The notes below the pieces were generated by a model. That model was given only the letters and a program-made list of their open reading frames with translations. It searched no databases and was not told where the DNA came from. Shown piece after piece: positions 32,032 through 41,119 of a stretch of DNA of 64,000 nt. How positions within the stretch are numbered: the stretch's first letter is position 1; each line of letters opens with the position of its first letter. Source of the stretch: Buttiauxella agrestis ATCC 33320. Lineage in GTDB: Bacteria; Pseudomonadota; Gammaproteobacteria; Enterobacterales; Enterobacteriaceae. The DNA lies in the NCBI RefSeq assembly GCF_000735355.1, contig NZ_JMPI01000020.1, positions 62,001-126,000 on the forward strand, written 5' to 3'. The position numbers and the translations under genes are program-made.

Positions 32032-33802
32032 GGCAATCAAGCAGTGGCCAACCATAAAACGCCTGCTGGCTTATGGCTCTCCTTGGCGTAAACCGCTTGC
32101 GGGGGCTGTGGTTATGTTGTGGATTGCCGCAGCAGCCGAAGTGACAGGCCCCATTCTGGTGAGTTACTTCATCGACAACATGGTGTCTGAACATCGCCTG
32201 CCGATTGCGGCAGTGGCCGGGCTGGCCACGGCGTATTTATTTTTATCTATTTCAGCCGCGGGTCTGCATTACTGGCAGGCACTGTTATTTAACCAGGCCG
32301 CTGTGGGCGTGGTGCAAAAGCTGCGTACCGACGTAATGGATGCCGCACTGCGCCAGCCGCTCAGCACTTTTGATACTCAGCCGGTTGGGCAGTTGATCTC
32401 TCGCGTTACCAACGATACTGAAGTGATCCGTGATTTGTACGTCACCGTCGTTGCGACTGTTTTGCGCAGTGCAGCGCTGATTGGCGCGATGCTGGTGGCG
32501 ATGTTCACTCTCGACTGGCGCATGGCGACGGTGGCTATCACTATCTTCCCAGCAGTGATTATCGTGATGTTTATTTATCAGCGCTACAGCACGCCAATTG
32601 TGCGCCGCGTGCGCAGCTATCTGGCTGATATCAACGATGGCTTTAACGAAGTCATCTCCGGCATGAGCGTTATCCAGCAATTCCGCCAGCAGGCGCGTTT
32701 TGGCGAGCGCATGAATGCCGCCAGCCGCTCACATTATCTGGCACGGATGCAAACCCTGCGCCTCGATGGTTTTTTACTGCGCCCGTTGCTGAGTCTTTTC
32801 TCCGCGATGGTTCTTTGCGGCCTGCTGATACTGTTCGGTTTTACTTCTGTCGGCACGATTGAAGTTGGCGTGCTGTATGCCTTTATCAACTATCTGGGGC
32901 GTCTTAACGAACCGTTAATCGAACTCACCACCCAACAATCCATGCTGCAACAGGCGGTGGTTGCTGGTGAGCGTGTGTTTGAGTTAATGGACGGCAAGCG
33001 TCAGGATTACGGCAACGACAATCGCCCGCTGGAAAGTGGTCGCATCGAAGTGGATAACGTGTCGTTTTCATACCGTGGCGATCGCCTGGTATTGCAGGAC
33101 ATTAATCTGGATGTTCCAGCGCGTAGTTTTGTGGCGCTCGTCGGGCACACCGGAAGCGGGAAAAGTACTCTCGCCAACTTATTGATGGGCTATTACCCGC
33201 TGACAAAAGGCGAAGTTCGTCTTGATGGTCGCCCGCTCGATACCTTAAGCCACAGCGTGTTGCGCCAGGGTGTGGCAATGGTGCAACAAGATCCGGTGGT
33301 GCTGGCGGACTCATTCTTTGCAAACGTCACGCTTGGGCGCGACATCAGCGAAGCGGCAGTCTGGCAGGCACTTGAAACCGTGCAGCTTGCGGAACTGGCG
33401 CGCACCATGAGCGAAGGCATTCACACGCGTCTGGGTGAGCAGGGCAATAATTTGTCCGTTGGCCAAAAGCAGTTACTGGCGCTGGCGCGAGTGCTGGTGG
33501 ATGCACCGCAGATCCTGATCCTCGATGAAGCCACGGCTAATATTGACTCCGGCACCGAGCAGGCTATTCAACAGGCGCTGGCGGTTGTCCGCGAGCACAC
33601 CACACTTGTGGTGATTGCGCACCGTTTATCGACGATAACCGATGCCGATACCATTATGGTGCTGCATCGTGGGCAGGCTGTTGAGCGCGGCACACACCGT
33701 GAATTACTGGCTGCGCAAGGGCGATACTGGCAAATGTACCAGCTGCAACTGGCTGGCGAAGAATTAGCCGCCGCTACGCGCGAAGAACCCGCCACTGCGT
33801 GA
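32024..33802 (+). CDS. mdlB: ABC transporter half-exporter MdlB
   Basis: MdlB is the partner half-exporter of MdlA. The 592-residue protein has six predicted helices and a C-terminal ATPase. Walker A is [13 protein letters not shown], the signature [15 protein letters not shown] is slightly degenerate (VGQ for GGQ), and Walker [13 protein letters not shown] holds the catalytic Glu. The pair thus shows the asymmetric sites of heterodimeric exporters. Its ATG at 32024 lies inside the last codons of mdlA, so translation is coupled. The glnK promoter follows. Confidence 0.95.
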   Translation: MRKAIKQWPTIKRLLAYGSPWRKPLAGAVVMLWIAAAAEVTGPILVSYFIDNMVSEHRLPIAAVAGLATAYLFLSISAAGLHYWQALLFNQAAVGVVQKLRTDVMDAALRQPLSTFDTQPVGQLISRVTNDTEVIRDLYVTVVATVLRSAALIGAMLVAMFTLDWRMATVAITIFPAVIIVMFIYQRYSTPIVRRVRSYLADINDGFNEVISGMSVIQQFRQQARFGERMNAASRSHYLARMQTLRLDGFLLRPLLSLFSAMVLCGLLILFGFTSVGTIEVGVLYAFINYLGRLNEPLIELTTQQSMLQQAVVAGERVFELMDGKRQDYGNDNRPLESGRIEVDNVSFSYRGDRLVLQDINLDVPARSFVALVGHTGSGKSTLANLLMGYYPLTKGEVRLDGRPLDTLSHSVLRQGVAMVQQDPVVLADSFFANVTLGRDISEAAVWQALETVQLAELARTMSEGIHTRLGEQGNNLSVGQKQLLALARVLVDAPQILILDEATANIDSGTEQAIQQALAVVREHTTLVVIAHRLSTITDADTIMVLHRGQAVERGTHRELLAAQGRYWQMYQLQLAGEELAAATREEPATA

Positions 33803-33854
33803 TGCACCAAAATCACGCATAAAACCAATGGTTATCGCCGTTGGTGCAGAACTG

Positions 33855-33890
33855 AAACGCACCATGCACTTAAATGGTGCGTTTTTATTT
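33855..33890 (+). terminator. mdlB terminator that also contains an NtrC-like site
   Basis: AAACGCACCAT (33855-33865) and ATGGTGCGTTT (33874-33884) form a perfect 11-bp stem around GCACTTAA and are followed by TTATTTT. Within it, TGCACTTAAATGGTGCG (33865-33881) closely fits the NtrC pattern TGCAC-N7-GTGC(A). It lies about 140 bp upstream of the expected glnK start, a normal enhancer distance. Confidence 0.75.
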
Positions 33891-33984
33891 TCTAAGAACT
33901 TTCTTAATCCCAGTCATCGTTATTTCTCTCCTTAAAATCCCCATTTGGCGCAGCTCAACGCGCTGGAAAAACTGTTTTTCAATT

Positions 33985-34001
33985 TTGGCATGACCTTTGC
34001 T
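33985..34001 (+). promoter_or_regulatory. sigma-54 promoter of glnK-amtB
   Basis: TTGGCATGACCTTTGCT has the GG (-24) and GC (-12) elements ten bases apart, matching the sigma-54 consensus. It lies 45 bp before the glnK ATG, below an NtrC-like site, as expected for a nitrogen-starvation operon. Confidence 0.88.
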
Positions 34002-34045
34002 TTATCTAAATCGTGTCGTTTGCCAATTCTCACTGGAGAGGATCT

Positions 34046-34384
34046 ATGAAGCTAGTTACCGTGGTGATTAAACCGTTCAAACTCGAAGATGTGCGTGAAG
34101 CGCTGTCTTCAATCGGTATTCAAGGGCTGACTGTCACCGAAGTGAAAGGCTTTGGTCGCCAGAAAGGTCACGCTGAGTTGTACCGCGGTGCTGAATACAG
34201 CGTCAATTTCCTGCCAAAAGTGAAAATTGATGTAGCAATTGCCGACGATCAACTCGACGAAGTAATTGATGTTATTAGCAAAGCTGCCTACACCGGCAAA
34301 ATTGGCGATGGGAAAATTTTCGTTGCCGAACTGCAACGCGTCATCCGCATTCGTACCGGCGAAGCCGACGAAGCCGCACTGTAA
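34046..34384 (+). CDS. glnK: nitrogen regulatory PII protein GlnK
   Basis: GlnK is a trimeric PII signalling protein that binds ATP/ADP and 2-oxoglutarate and plugs the AmtB channel when nitrogen is plentiful. The 112-residue protein starts MKLVTVVIKPFKLEDVREAL and has the T-loop with uridylylated Tyr51 in GHAELYRGAEY. The signature TGKIGDGKIFV and the ending RIRTGEADEAAL are intact. The ATG at 34046 follows GAGAGGATCT. It is the first gene of glnK-amtB. Confidence 0.97.
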   Translation: MKLVTVVIKPFKLEDVREALSSIGIQGLTVTEVKGFGRQKGHAELYRGAEYSVNFLPKVKIDVAIADDQLDEVIDVISKAAYTGKIGDGKIFVAELQRVIRIRTGEADEAAL

Positions 34385-34416
34385 TCGTCTTAGCCACTCG
34401 TGAAAGGGATGGAAAA

Positions 34417-35703
34417 ATGAAGAAATTAGCCTCTATCTTAGGCGTTGTAGCCCTGGCACTTGCGCCATCAATCGCTCTGGCGGCACCCGCTGTGGCCGAT
34501 AAAGCAGACAACGCCTTTATGATGATTAGCACCGCATTGGTGCTGTTTATGACAATTCCTGGGTTGGCGCTGTTTTACGGCGGCCTGATTCGTTCCAAAA
34601 ACGTGCTGTCGATGCTGACGCAAATTACGGTCACATTTGCACTGGTTTGTGTGCTGTGGGTGGTTTACGGCTACTCATTAACCTTCGGCACGGGCGGAAG
34701 TTTCTTCGGTAACTTCGACTGGGTGATGCTCAAAAACATCCAGCTCACCGCGCTGACCGGTTCTTTCTACCAGTATATTCACGTTGCGTTCCAGGGGTCT
34801 TTCGCCTGTATCACCGTTGGACTGATTGTCGGTGCGCTGGCTGAACGTATTCGTTTCTCTGCGGTGCTTATCTTTGTGGTGATTTGGCTGACGCTGTCTT
34901 ACCTGCCAATTGCACACATGGTTTGGGGCGGCGGTTTACTGGCAACGCACGGCGCGATGGACTTCGCAGGCGGTACAGTGGTTCACATCAACGCCGCGGT
35001 TGCAGGCCTGGTGGGCGCTTACCTGATTGGCAAACGTGTGGGTTACGGTAAAGAAGCCTTCAAACCGCACAACTTGCCGATGGTGTTTACCGGTACGGCA
35101 ATCCTGTACTTCGGTTGGTTCGGTTTCAACGCCGGTTCAGCCAGTGCTGCAAACGAAATCGCAGCCCTGGCGTTCGTGAACACGGTTGTTGCAACAGCGG
35201 CTGCGGTGCTGGGCTGGGTCTTCGGCGAGTGGGCATTGCGTGGCAAACCTTCTCTGTTGGGCGCGTGTTCCGGTGCCATTGCAGGCCTGGTCGGTATCAC
35301 TCCAGCATGTGGTTATGTTGGTGTCGGCGGCGCACTGATTATCGGTATCGTGGCGGGTCTGGCGGGCTTGTGGGGCGTGACGCTGCTGAAGAAATGGCTG
35401 CGTGTTGATGACCCTTGCGATGTGTTCGGTGTCCACGGCGTGTGCGGTATTGTTGGCTGCATCATGACCGGTATCTTCGCCTCTCCATCCCTTGGCGGTG
35501 TGGGCTACGCAGAAGGCGTGACCATGGGCCATCAAGTTCTGGTGCAGTTGGAAAGTATCGGTGTGACGATTCTGTGGTCTGCGGTAGTCGCCTTCATCGG
35601 CTTCAAGGTTGCTGACCTGACTGTCGGCCTGCGCGTGCCAGAAGAGCATGAGCGCGAAGGTCTGGACGTTAATAGCCACGGCGAGAATGCTTACAACGCA
35701 TAA
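34417..35703 (+). CDS. amtB: ammonium transporter AmtB
   Basis: AmtB is the trimeric inner-membrane ammonium channel. The 428-residue precursor has a cleavable signal peptide (to about ALAAPA, residue 23) and 11 transmembrane helices. The conserved Asp160 and His168 pore region reads AHMVWGGGLLATHGAMDFAGG. The second pore histidine (His318) lies in DPCDVFGVHGVCGIVGC. It follows glnK by 32 bp, which is the general arrangement that couples the channel to its PII regulator. A strong bidirectional terminator follows. Confidence 0.97.
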   Translation: MKKLASILGVVALALAPSIALAAPAVADKADNAFMMISTALVLFMTIPGLALFYGGLIRSKNVLSMLTQITVTFALVCVLWVVYGYSLTFGTGGSFFGNFDWVMLKNIQLTALTGSFYQYIHVAFQGSFACITVGLIVGALAERIRFSAVLIFVVIWLTLSYLPIAHMVWGGGLLATHGAMDFAGGTVVHINAAVAGLVGAYLIGKRVGYGKEAFKPHNLPMVFTGTAILYFGWFGFNAGSASAANEIAALAFVNTVVATAAAVLGWVFGEWALRGKPSLLGACSGAIAGLVGITPACGYVGVGGALIIGIVAGLAGLWGVTLLKKWLRVDDPCDVFGVHGVCGIVGCIMTGIFASPSLGGVGYAEGVTMGHQVLVQLESIGVTILWSAVVAFIGFKVADLTVGLRVPEEHEREGLDVNSHGENAYNA

Positions 35704-35715
35704 GTAACGCGTCAA

Positions 35716-35747
35716 TAAAAAAGCGGAGCACAGGCTCCGCTTTTTTT
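35716..35747. terminator. bidirectional terminator between amtB and tesB
   Basis: AAGCGGAGC pairs with GCTCCGCTT around ACAG. Runs of A before and T after the stem make it functional for both convergent genes. Confidence 0.9.
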
Positions 35748-35759
35748 ATGCTTTCAGGA

Positions 35760-36620
35760 TTAACCCCGCTTGCGCATCACTCCTTCCTGCACCGTCGATG
35801 CCACTAACACCCCGTCACGAGAATAAAACTCCCCGCGCACAAAGCCACGAGCACTCGAGGCGGAGGTACTTTCCACGCTATACAGCAGCCAATCGTTCAT
35901 ATCGAACGGGCGATGGAACCACATTGAGTGATCGATGGTGGCGACCTGCATTCCCGGTTCGAGGAAACCGACGCCATGCGGCTGAAGGGCGACAGGCAGG
36001 AAGTTAAAGTCCGACGCATATCCGAGCAAATACTGATGTACATGCAAATCGGCAGGCATTTTACCGTTAGCTTTCATCCACACCTGGCGTACCGGCTCAT
36101 CAACATGGCCCTGCATTGGGTTATGGAAAACCACCGGGCGAATCTCCAGCGGTTTCTCGCACAGAAACTTTTCTTTCAGCGTTTGAGGCAGAAGTTTCTC
36201 AAATGCCATCGCAATTTCAGTTTCTGATTTCAGATTTTCAGGTGCCGGGGCAGCAGGCATGGTTTTTTGATGTTCAAAGCCCGGCTCTGGCGCCTGGAAA
36301 GACGCGGTCATGTAGAAAATCGGTTTGCCATTTTGAATCGCAGCCACGCGGCGGGCGCTGAAACTATTCCCGTCGCGCAGGGTTTCAACGTCATAAACGA
36401 TAGGTTTCTGGCTATCGCCGGGACGCAAAAAATAGCTGTGAAATGAGTGCACCAGACGGTCAACCGGCACGGTTTCTTTGGCGGCATACAACGCCTGGCC
36501 AACTACCTGCCCACCGAACACCTGACGTAAACCTAAGTCTTCGCTCTGGCCACGAAAAATACCTTCTTCAATCTTTTCCAGATTGAGTAATGCCAATAAA
36601 TTGCTGAGCGCCTGACTCAT
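35760..36620 (-). CDS. tesB: acyl-CoA thioesterase II
   Basis: TesB is a tetrameric double-hotdog thioesterase of broad acyl-CoA specificity. The 286-residue protein begins [31 protein letters not shown]. It has [12 protein letters not shown]-type opening residues ([16 protein letters not shown]) and the catalytic Asp in [13 protein letters not shown]. The Gln/Thr partners lie in [29 protein letters not shown]. Length and ends match E. coli TesB. It converges with amtB and is divergent from ybaY. Confidence 0.96.
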   Translation of the reverse strand: MSQALSNLLALLNLEKIEEGIFRGQSEDLGLRQVFGGQVVGQALYAAKETVPVDRLVHSFHSYFLRPGDSQKPIVYDVETLRDGNSFSARRVAAIQNGKPIFYMTASFQAPEPGFEHQKTMPAAPAPENLKSETEIAMAFEKLLPQTLKEKFLCEKPLEIRPVVFHNPMQGHVDEPVRQVWMKANGKMPADLHVHQYLLGYASDFNFLPVALQPHGVGFLEPGMQVATIDHSMWFHRPFDMNDWLLYSVESTSASSARGFVRGEFYSRDGVLVASTVQEGVMRKRG

Positions 36621-36835
36621 AAAAGGTCCTCAATAAAATAAATAAAATCGTGCAATTGGCCTGATTATAACAGGTTTCCTGCAATCGCCACGTAGTGGCC
36701 CGACCTGACGATCGGTTTCGCTTTTGGGCAAAAACCAGTTATATGTGCCACACTTAGCGTGATAAGTAAGTTTAACCACTCATTACTCGTGGGCCTACGG
36801 CCTGCTGGTGCATTGATAATAAGGAGAACAAATCA

Positions 36836-37411
36836 ATGAAACTTGTGCACACGTTAAGTGGTTTAGCCATTGCCGTAGCGATGGCGGGATGCGCGCAGAA
36901 AAGCGCTGATATCCCAACGCCTGCACCTGCCGCTACAACAACTTCGGCAGCAGCAACTGCGCAGTCTGATATTGCACAGCCTAATGTTTCCGGTACGGTA
37001 TGGATTCGTCAGAAAGTCGCTTTACCACCGGATGCGGTACTCACTGTCACGCTGTCTGATGCCTCTATGGCTGATGCGCCGTCACGGGTATTGTCACAGA
37101 AAGCCGTTCGCACGGAAGGGAAGCAGTCACCGTTCAGCTTTGTGCTGCCGTTTAACCCAGCCGATATTCAGCCGAATGCGCGAATTATCCTGAGTGCGGC
37201 GATTACCGTGAACGATAAACTGATGTTTATCACCGATACTATTCAGCCGGTGATTAACCAGGGCGGGAAAAAAGTCGATCTGACGCTGGTGCCGGTCCAG
37301 CAAACGGCGGTTCCTGTTCAGGCCAGTGGCGGTGCGATGACAACGGTTCCATCAACTTCACCGACTCAGGTGAATCCTTCTGCAGCGGTTCCTGCGCCAA
37401 CGCAGTTCTGA
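36836..37411 (+). CDS. ybaY: YbaY family lipoprotein
   Basis: YbaY is a conserved outer-membrane-type lipoprotein of unproved function. The 191-residue precursor has a lipobox AMAGC with acylated Cys19 and then an alanine/threonine-rich linker. A YbaY-type beta domain follows (SGTVWIRQKVALPPDAVLTVTLSDASMAD...PFSFVLPFNPADI). Compared with its relatives it also has a proline/serine/threonine-rich C-terminal tail. AAGGAG precedes the ATG. It ends at a strong hairpin before atl. Confidence 0.92.
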   Translation: MKLVHTLSGLAIAVAMAGCAQKSADIPTPAPAATTTSAAATAQSDIAQPNVSGTVWIRQKVALPPDAVLTVTLSDASMADAPSRVLSQKAVRTEGKQSPFSFVLPFNPADIQPNARIILSAAITVNDKLMFITDTIQPVINQGGKKVDLTLVPVQQTAVPVQASGGAMTTVPSTSPTQVNPSAAVPAPTQF

Positions 37412-37427
37412 TCTTCACCGTAATGCG

Positions 37428-37452
37428 AAGCGCCTCGCCCGAGGCGCTTTTC
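37428..37452. terminator. terminator between ybaY and atl
   Basis: AAGCGCCTC and GAGGCGCTT form a perfect 9-bp stem around GCCC, between the two convergent genes. Confidence 0.85.
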
Positions 37453-37762
37453 AGTAATTCCAGCGATAACGTTCCATATCAATTTTCCCATCGCCAGAAA
37501 CCATAATGCCTTCTGAAAGCAGGGCTTGCCGTTGGCGTTGTAAATCCTGGCCGGTCAGGGAAATATGCCCGTGGCGATTCACCACTCGGTGCCACGGCAG
37601 TTTGCTGCCTTCGGGTAAACGCTTGAGAACGCCGCCGACTTGTCTTGCCGCACGCGGAGATCCCGCCAGACGTGCGACATCGCCATAAGTTGTGACGCAA
37701 CCTTCTGGAATAGCAGCAATAATCTGGAAAACCCGCATCGGGAATGAATCATTGTTATCCAT
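37451..37762 (-). CDS. atl: alkyltransferase-like protein Atl (YbaZ)
   Basis: Atl binds O6-alkylguanine in DNA and flags it for nucleotide excision repair without removing the alkyl group. The protein is homologous to methyltransferases, but the active-site PCHRV is replaced by PWHRVVNRHG, as in all Atl proteins. The DNA-recognition helix GSPRAARQVGGVLKR is intact. The ATG at 37762 gives 103 residues. The frame stays open upstream to 37876 and contains LVSCA, which resembles the E. coli N-terminus, so a longer start is possible. Confidence 0.9.
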   Translation of the reverse strand: MDNNDSFPMRVFQIIAAIPEGCVTTYGDVARLAGSPRAARQVGGVLKRLPEGSKLPWHRVVNRHGHISLTGQDLQRQRQALLSEGIMVSGDGKIDMERYRWNY

Positions 37763-37926
37763 AGCAAACCTCGTAAACGCCTGCTGTACAGGATAATCGC
37801 CGGCCATCAAACAAGGAAGCAAAACGCAGGCTGCGCAAGAAACCAACACCTGACCGCTCGTTGCTTGCAATTGCATAGGGCAACATGGATAATGCGCCAG
37901 CGCGTTAGGTAACTAGCGCTCTCAAT

Positions 37927-38040
37927 GGGGGCCCTGTTGGTTCTCCCGCAATGCTAATTTGTGAATTCGGTCAGGTCCGGAAGGAAGCAGCCGCAGCAGA
38001 TGACGCGTGTGCCGGGATGTAGCTGGCAGGGCCCCCACCC
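37927..38040 (+). ncRNA. ffs: 4.5S RNA of the signal recognition particle
   Basis: The 114-nt sequence is nearly the E. coli 4.5S RNA. GGGGGCCCTGTTGG at the 5' end pairs with the closing GCAGGGCCCCCACCC, and the conserved SRP loop GGTCAGGTCCGGAAGG and its partner AGCAG lie in the middle. It works with Ffh to target membrane proteins co-translationally. It marks the left edge of the rearranged zone. Confidence 0.97.
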
Positions 38041-38133
38041 AATTCTGGTGCATGTAAAACTCCAACATACTTAAGCCTGTCTCTGCATTATTCTGTTTTA
38101 ACTTCATCCCCTTAAAGCGCAAACCGATAAAGC

Positions 38134-38169
38134 AATAAAAATGCCCCGCAACTGACGTCACAGGGCATT
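38134..38169 (-). terminator. probable terminator of the alkylsulfatase-like gene
   Basis: AATGCCC (38140-38146) and GGGCATT (38163-38169) form a 7-bp stem with a 16-base loop. On the minus strand the stem is followed by TTTTATT. Confidence 0.6.
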
Positions 38170-38201
38170 CAAGTTATAGACTACTTATTTTGGTGGAACG
38201 G

Positions 38202-40178
38202 TTAAGGCGTTACAATATTGAACCAGAAATCAAACTTGTCCATATAACCCAGTACTTCATCCAGTTTTCCTGCATCCCCAGTGATTTTTACATCACCTTT
38301 CTCTTTCGCCTGTTGCAATGTTTCTTCTTTCAACACAATGCGATTGAGCGTATCGCGGGAAACATTAATTGTGGCGTCAGCATTAGTGGCTGCTGAATTT
38401 GGCGTGTGGTTAAGCACACCGTTTTCCAGTTCCAGTTTGTACTTCCCGCCCTGGTCGCCGAAGTTAAAGTTCAGCACCGCGTGGGCATTAGCCGCTTTCT
38501 CACCGTTGATATGCACAGCCATATAATCGAAGAACATTTCTGGCGTCATGGCGCGAACGGTATCCGGGCTTGCGGTATTTGGTGTTGCAGCTTTGACCAC
38601 ACCATTACGCAGTTCCTGTGCCCCCGACAAATAGAAGTTACGCCATGGGCCGGATTCTGCCTGATACCCCATTTGCTCCAGCGCATCCGCTTCCAGTTCA
38701 CGCGCAGCCTTGTTATCGGGATCGGCAAATACGACTTTGCTCACGACCTGAGCCACCCAGCGGTAATTACCCTGGCGGTAATCAGACTTCGCTTTTTGCA
38801 GAATGCTGTCTGCTCCGCCCATATATTCCACGAATTTCTTCGCTGATTGCTCTGGCGGCAGTTCATCAAGTGTTGCCGGGTTGCCATCGAACCAGCCGAG
38901 GTAGAACACATAGGTGGCTTTAACGTCGTGGCTGACGGAGCCGTAATAGCCACGGCTAGCCCAGGTTTTCTCGAGGCTCGGTGGGAGTTTGAAGTTGGCT
39001 GCGATTTCATCGCGGGTCAGGCCTTCGTTCGCCATACGCAACGTCTGGTCATTGATGTAGCGATACATATCGCGCTGGCCTTTCATCAGGTTGACAACAT
39101 TTTCCTGACCCCAGGTTGGCCAGTGGTGCTGAGCGATAATGATTTCAGCATCGCTGCCCCAGCGATCTATGGCTGCATTAATATATTTAGACCATGCCAG
39201 CGGATCGCGGATTTTCGCGCCGCGCAGAGAATACGTGTTGTGCAGCGTATGGGTGACATCTTCCGCTGCTTCTATCATCTTCTTCTCTTTGACATACCAC
39301 AGCATTTCTGACGGCGCTTCCGAACCAGGCGCCATCATAAAGTCGTAAGTCAAACCATCGATCACTTCTTCCTGGCCGGTGTGAGTGATGTAGTTTGTTG
39401 GCGCCAGTAATGTCACTGTACCGGCAGAAGTGGTGGTACCCAAGCCCGCACCGACCTGGCCTTTTGCATCGGCAGGTAAAAGATTGCCATACATATAGCT
39501 CGCACGGCGGCTCATGGCATTACCCGCCATAATGTTCTCGTCAACTGCGGCACCCATAAAGCCTTGCGGAGCATAAAGTTTCACTTTACCCGCTTTGACA
39601 TCAGCTTCATCTACCACACCCCGCACACCACCGTAGTGGTCAACGTGGCTGTGGGTGAAAATAACCGCGACAACGGGTTTTTTGCCGCGATTTTTGTAAT
39701 ACAGATCCATTGCCGTTTTAGCTGTTTCGGCAGAAACCAGCGGGTCGACAACGGTAATCCCGGTTTTACCTTCAATAATGGTCATATTGGAAAGGTCGAG
39801 GTTACGGATCTGGTAAACACCGTCTGTCACTTGAAATAGACCGCTAATATTAACTAGCTGGGACTGACGCCACAGGCTCGGGTTAACCGTCGCTGGTGCT
39901 TTGTCGCCCTCTTTAATAAAAGCGTACTGCTGCGGGTTCCAGATAACATTGCCTTTCTCGCCCTTTATAGCCTCTTGCGGGAGGGCGGCGATAAAGCCTT
40001 TATGCGCATTGGCAAAATCAGTTTTATCAGCAAAAGGCAGCTGATTGTAAAGTGCTTCATTCGCTTGCTGAGTTGCAGCAGTTGCATCTTTTGTTGGCGC
40101 TGGCGTTGCAGCGCTGACTGACAGCGATGTCAGTAAACCTGCAGCAATCAGGCTTGTGGCTATTAGATTCAGTCTCAT
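38202..40178 (-). CDS. periplasmic alkylsulfatase-like metallo-beta-lactamase-fold hydrolase (YjcS family)
   Basis: This 658-residue protein belongs to the linear alkylsulfatase family (SdsA1, YjcS), which hydrolyses sulfate esters such as dodecyl sulfate. A signal peptide runs to about residue 24 (SVSAATPA). The zinc motif HSHVDH lies at 176-181, in FTHSHVDHYGGVRGV. A helical dimerisation region follows, then a C-terminal SCP2-like domain (about 535-658) that usually binds the hydrophobic tail. It sits alone after ffs and divergent from an IprA-like regulator. Export and fold are clear; the substrate is inferred from family. Confidence 0.88.
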   Translation of the reverse strand: MRLNLIATSLIAAGLLTSLSVSAATPAPTKDATAATQQANEALYNQLPFADKTDFANAHKGFIAALPQEAIKGEKGNVIWNPQQYAFIKEGDKAPATVNPSLWRQSQLVNISGLFQVTDGVYQIRNLDLSNMTIIEGKTGITVVDPLVSAETAKTAMDLYYKNRGKKPVVAVIFTHSHVDHYGGVRGVVDEADVKAGKVKLYAPQGFMGAAVDENIMAGNAMSRRASYMYGNLLPADAKGQVGAGLGTTTSAGTVTLLAPTNYITHTGQEEVIDGLTYDFMMAPGSEAPSEMLWYVKEKKMIEAAEDVTHTLHNTYSLRGAKIRDPLAWSKYINAAIDRWGSDAEIIIAQHHWPTWGQENVVNLMKGQRDMYRYINDQTLRMANEGLTRDEIAANFKLPPSLEKTWASRGYYGSVSHDVKATYVFYLGWFDGNPATLDELPPEQSAKKFVEYMGGADSILQKAKSDYRQGNYRWVAQVVSKVVFADPDNKAARELEADALEQMGYQAESGPWRNFYLSGAQELRNGVVKAATPNTASPDTVRAMTPEMFFDYMAVHINGEKAANAHAVLNFNFGDQGGKYKLELENGVLNHTPNSAATNADATINVSRDTLNRIVLKEETLQQAKEKGDVKITGDAGKLDEVLGYMDKFDFWFNIVTP

Positions 40179-40438
40179 TAATTCAACCTCTAAACTTAAT
40201 AAAGTCTAAAAGATAAGAAATATTTTTTAGACTTCACTTTATTTTGAATAAACTGGTTTGAAAAACCTGTATGTTTACCACTTCGTCAACTTTAATCGAT
40301 TACATAATGATGAAGTAGTACCATATGGGACTACAGTTTATTTTGCTATTTAGATGGAATTACGCCTTTCATTTTGTACAGACATTTTGATTTGATGGCG
40401 CTATACTATAATTACTGATGATATATATTGGATATGTT

Positions 40439-41077
40439 ATGGCAGCTAGCTTCGAAAATATTCATCGTTATTATAAGTCGCTGAACATGGAGGGTCAGGT
40501 TAATGATATCTGCAAAAGTGGAGAACCATTGATTTTTGACGTAACTAAAAAATTAGATCTGACGCCAGGTTTTATTTATGTTCCGGTTGAAGGTTCTGTT
40601 GCTATTCTACATGCAGAAAGTGAACTCACTATTGGCAATGCGATTGACTTTATGCCCATTGGTTTGATGGAGCGCTATTGTCCGCTACTGAGTTTTGAAT
40701 ATAAATGCATGACACCAGTGAAAGTCGTTAAAATTTCTTACGAGAACTTTGATAATATTTTCTTTCAAAGCACTGAAAATATGCAGGTATTATCAAATAT
40801 TTTGATTTTCATGACCATTTTCTCACTTGAATTACACGCTGAGAGAAAGCAACTCACCAGCTATCAAACAATCAAACCCATGTTGTACCGTTATCTCTAC
40901 AGAGCTAAAACCTACCCCAAAGAAAGTGAAGGTCTGGCGAATTTTATTATACGTCGCACCAAATTATCTCGTACTCATGTATTCAGAGTGCTGGCTGATT
41001 TAAAAGAGGGTGGATATATTACGATGAAGAATGGAAAGCTGCTGTCAATAAACAAAGTCTTGCCGGATGGATACTAA
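40439..41077 (+). CDS. IprA-like winged-helix regulator with cyclic-nucleotide-type sensor fold
   Basis: The 212-residue protein resembles IprA (YaiV): a degenerate Crp/Fnr-type beta-roll (about 15-110) and a C-terminal winged helix with RRTKLSRTHVFRVLADLKEGGYITMKNGKLLSINK. IprA affects peroxide resistance in Salmonella, but paralogues differ. I prefer the ATG at 40439 because a TATAAT-like box lies just before an upstream ATG at 40418. The gene is markedly AT-rich (for instance 16 of 60 G/C in 40741-40800), unlike its neighbours, which suggests transfer. It is divergent from the alkylsulfatase-like gene and may regulate it. Confidence 0.75.
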   Translation: MAASFENIHRYYKSLNMEGQVNDICKSGEPLIFDVTKKLDLTPGFIYVPVEGSVAILHAESELTIGNAIDFMPIGLMERYCPLLSFEYKCMTPVKVVKISYENFDNIFFQSTENMQVLSNILIFMTIFSLELHAERKQLTSYQTIKPMLYRYLYRAKTYPKESEGLANFIIRRTKLSRTHVFRVLADLKEGGYITMKNGKLLSINKVLPDGY

Positions 41078-41119
41078 TGATTGTAATAAATCACATGGCT
41101 ATCTGTATTATCTGGACGC

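Noticed and set aside
37927-38040. ffs as an integration site for the block to its right
   Set aside because: RNA genes can be attachment sites, but no integrase and no repeated copy of the ffs 3' end was found in the window.
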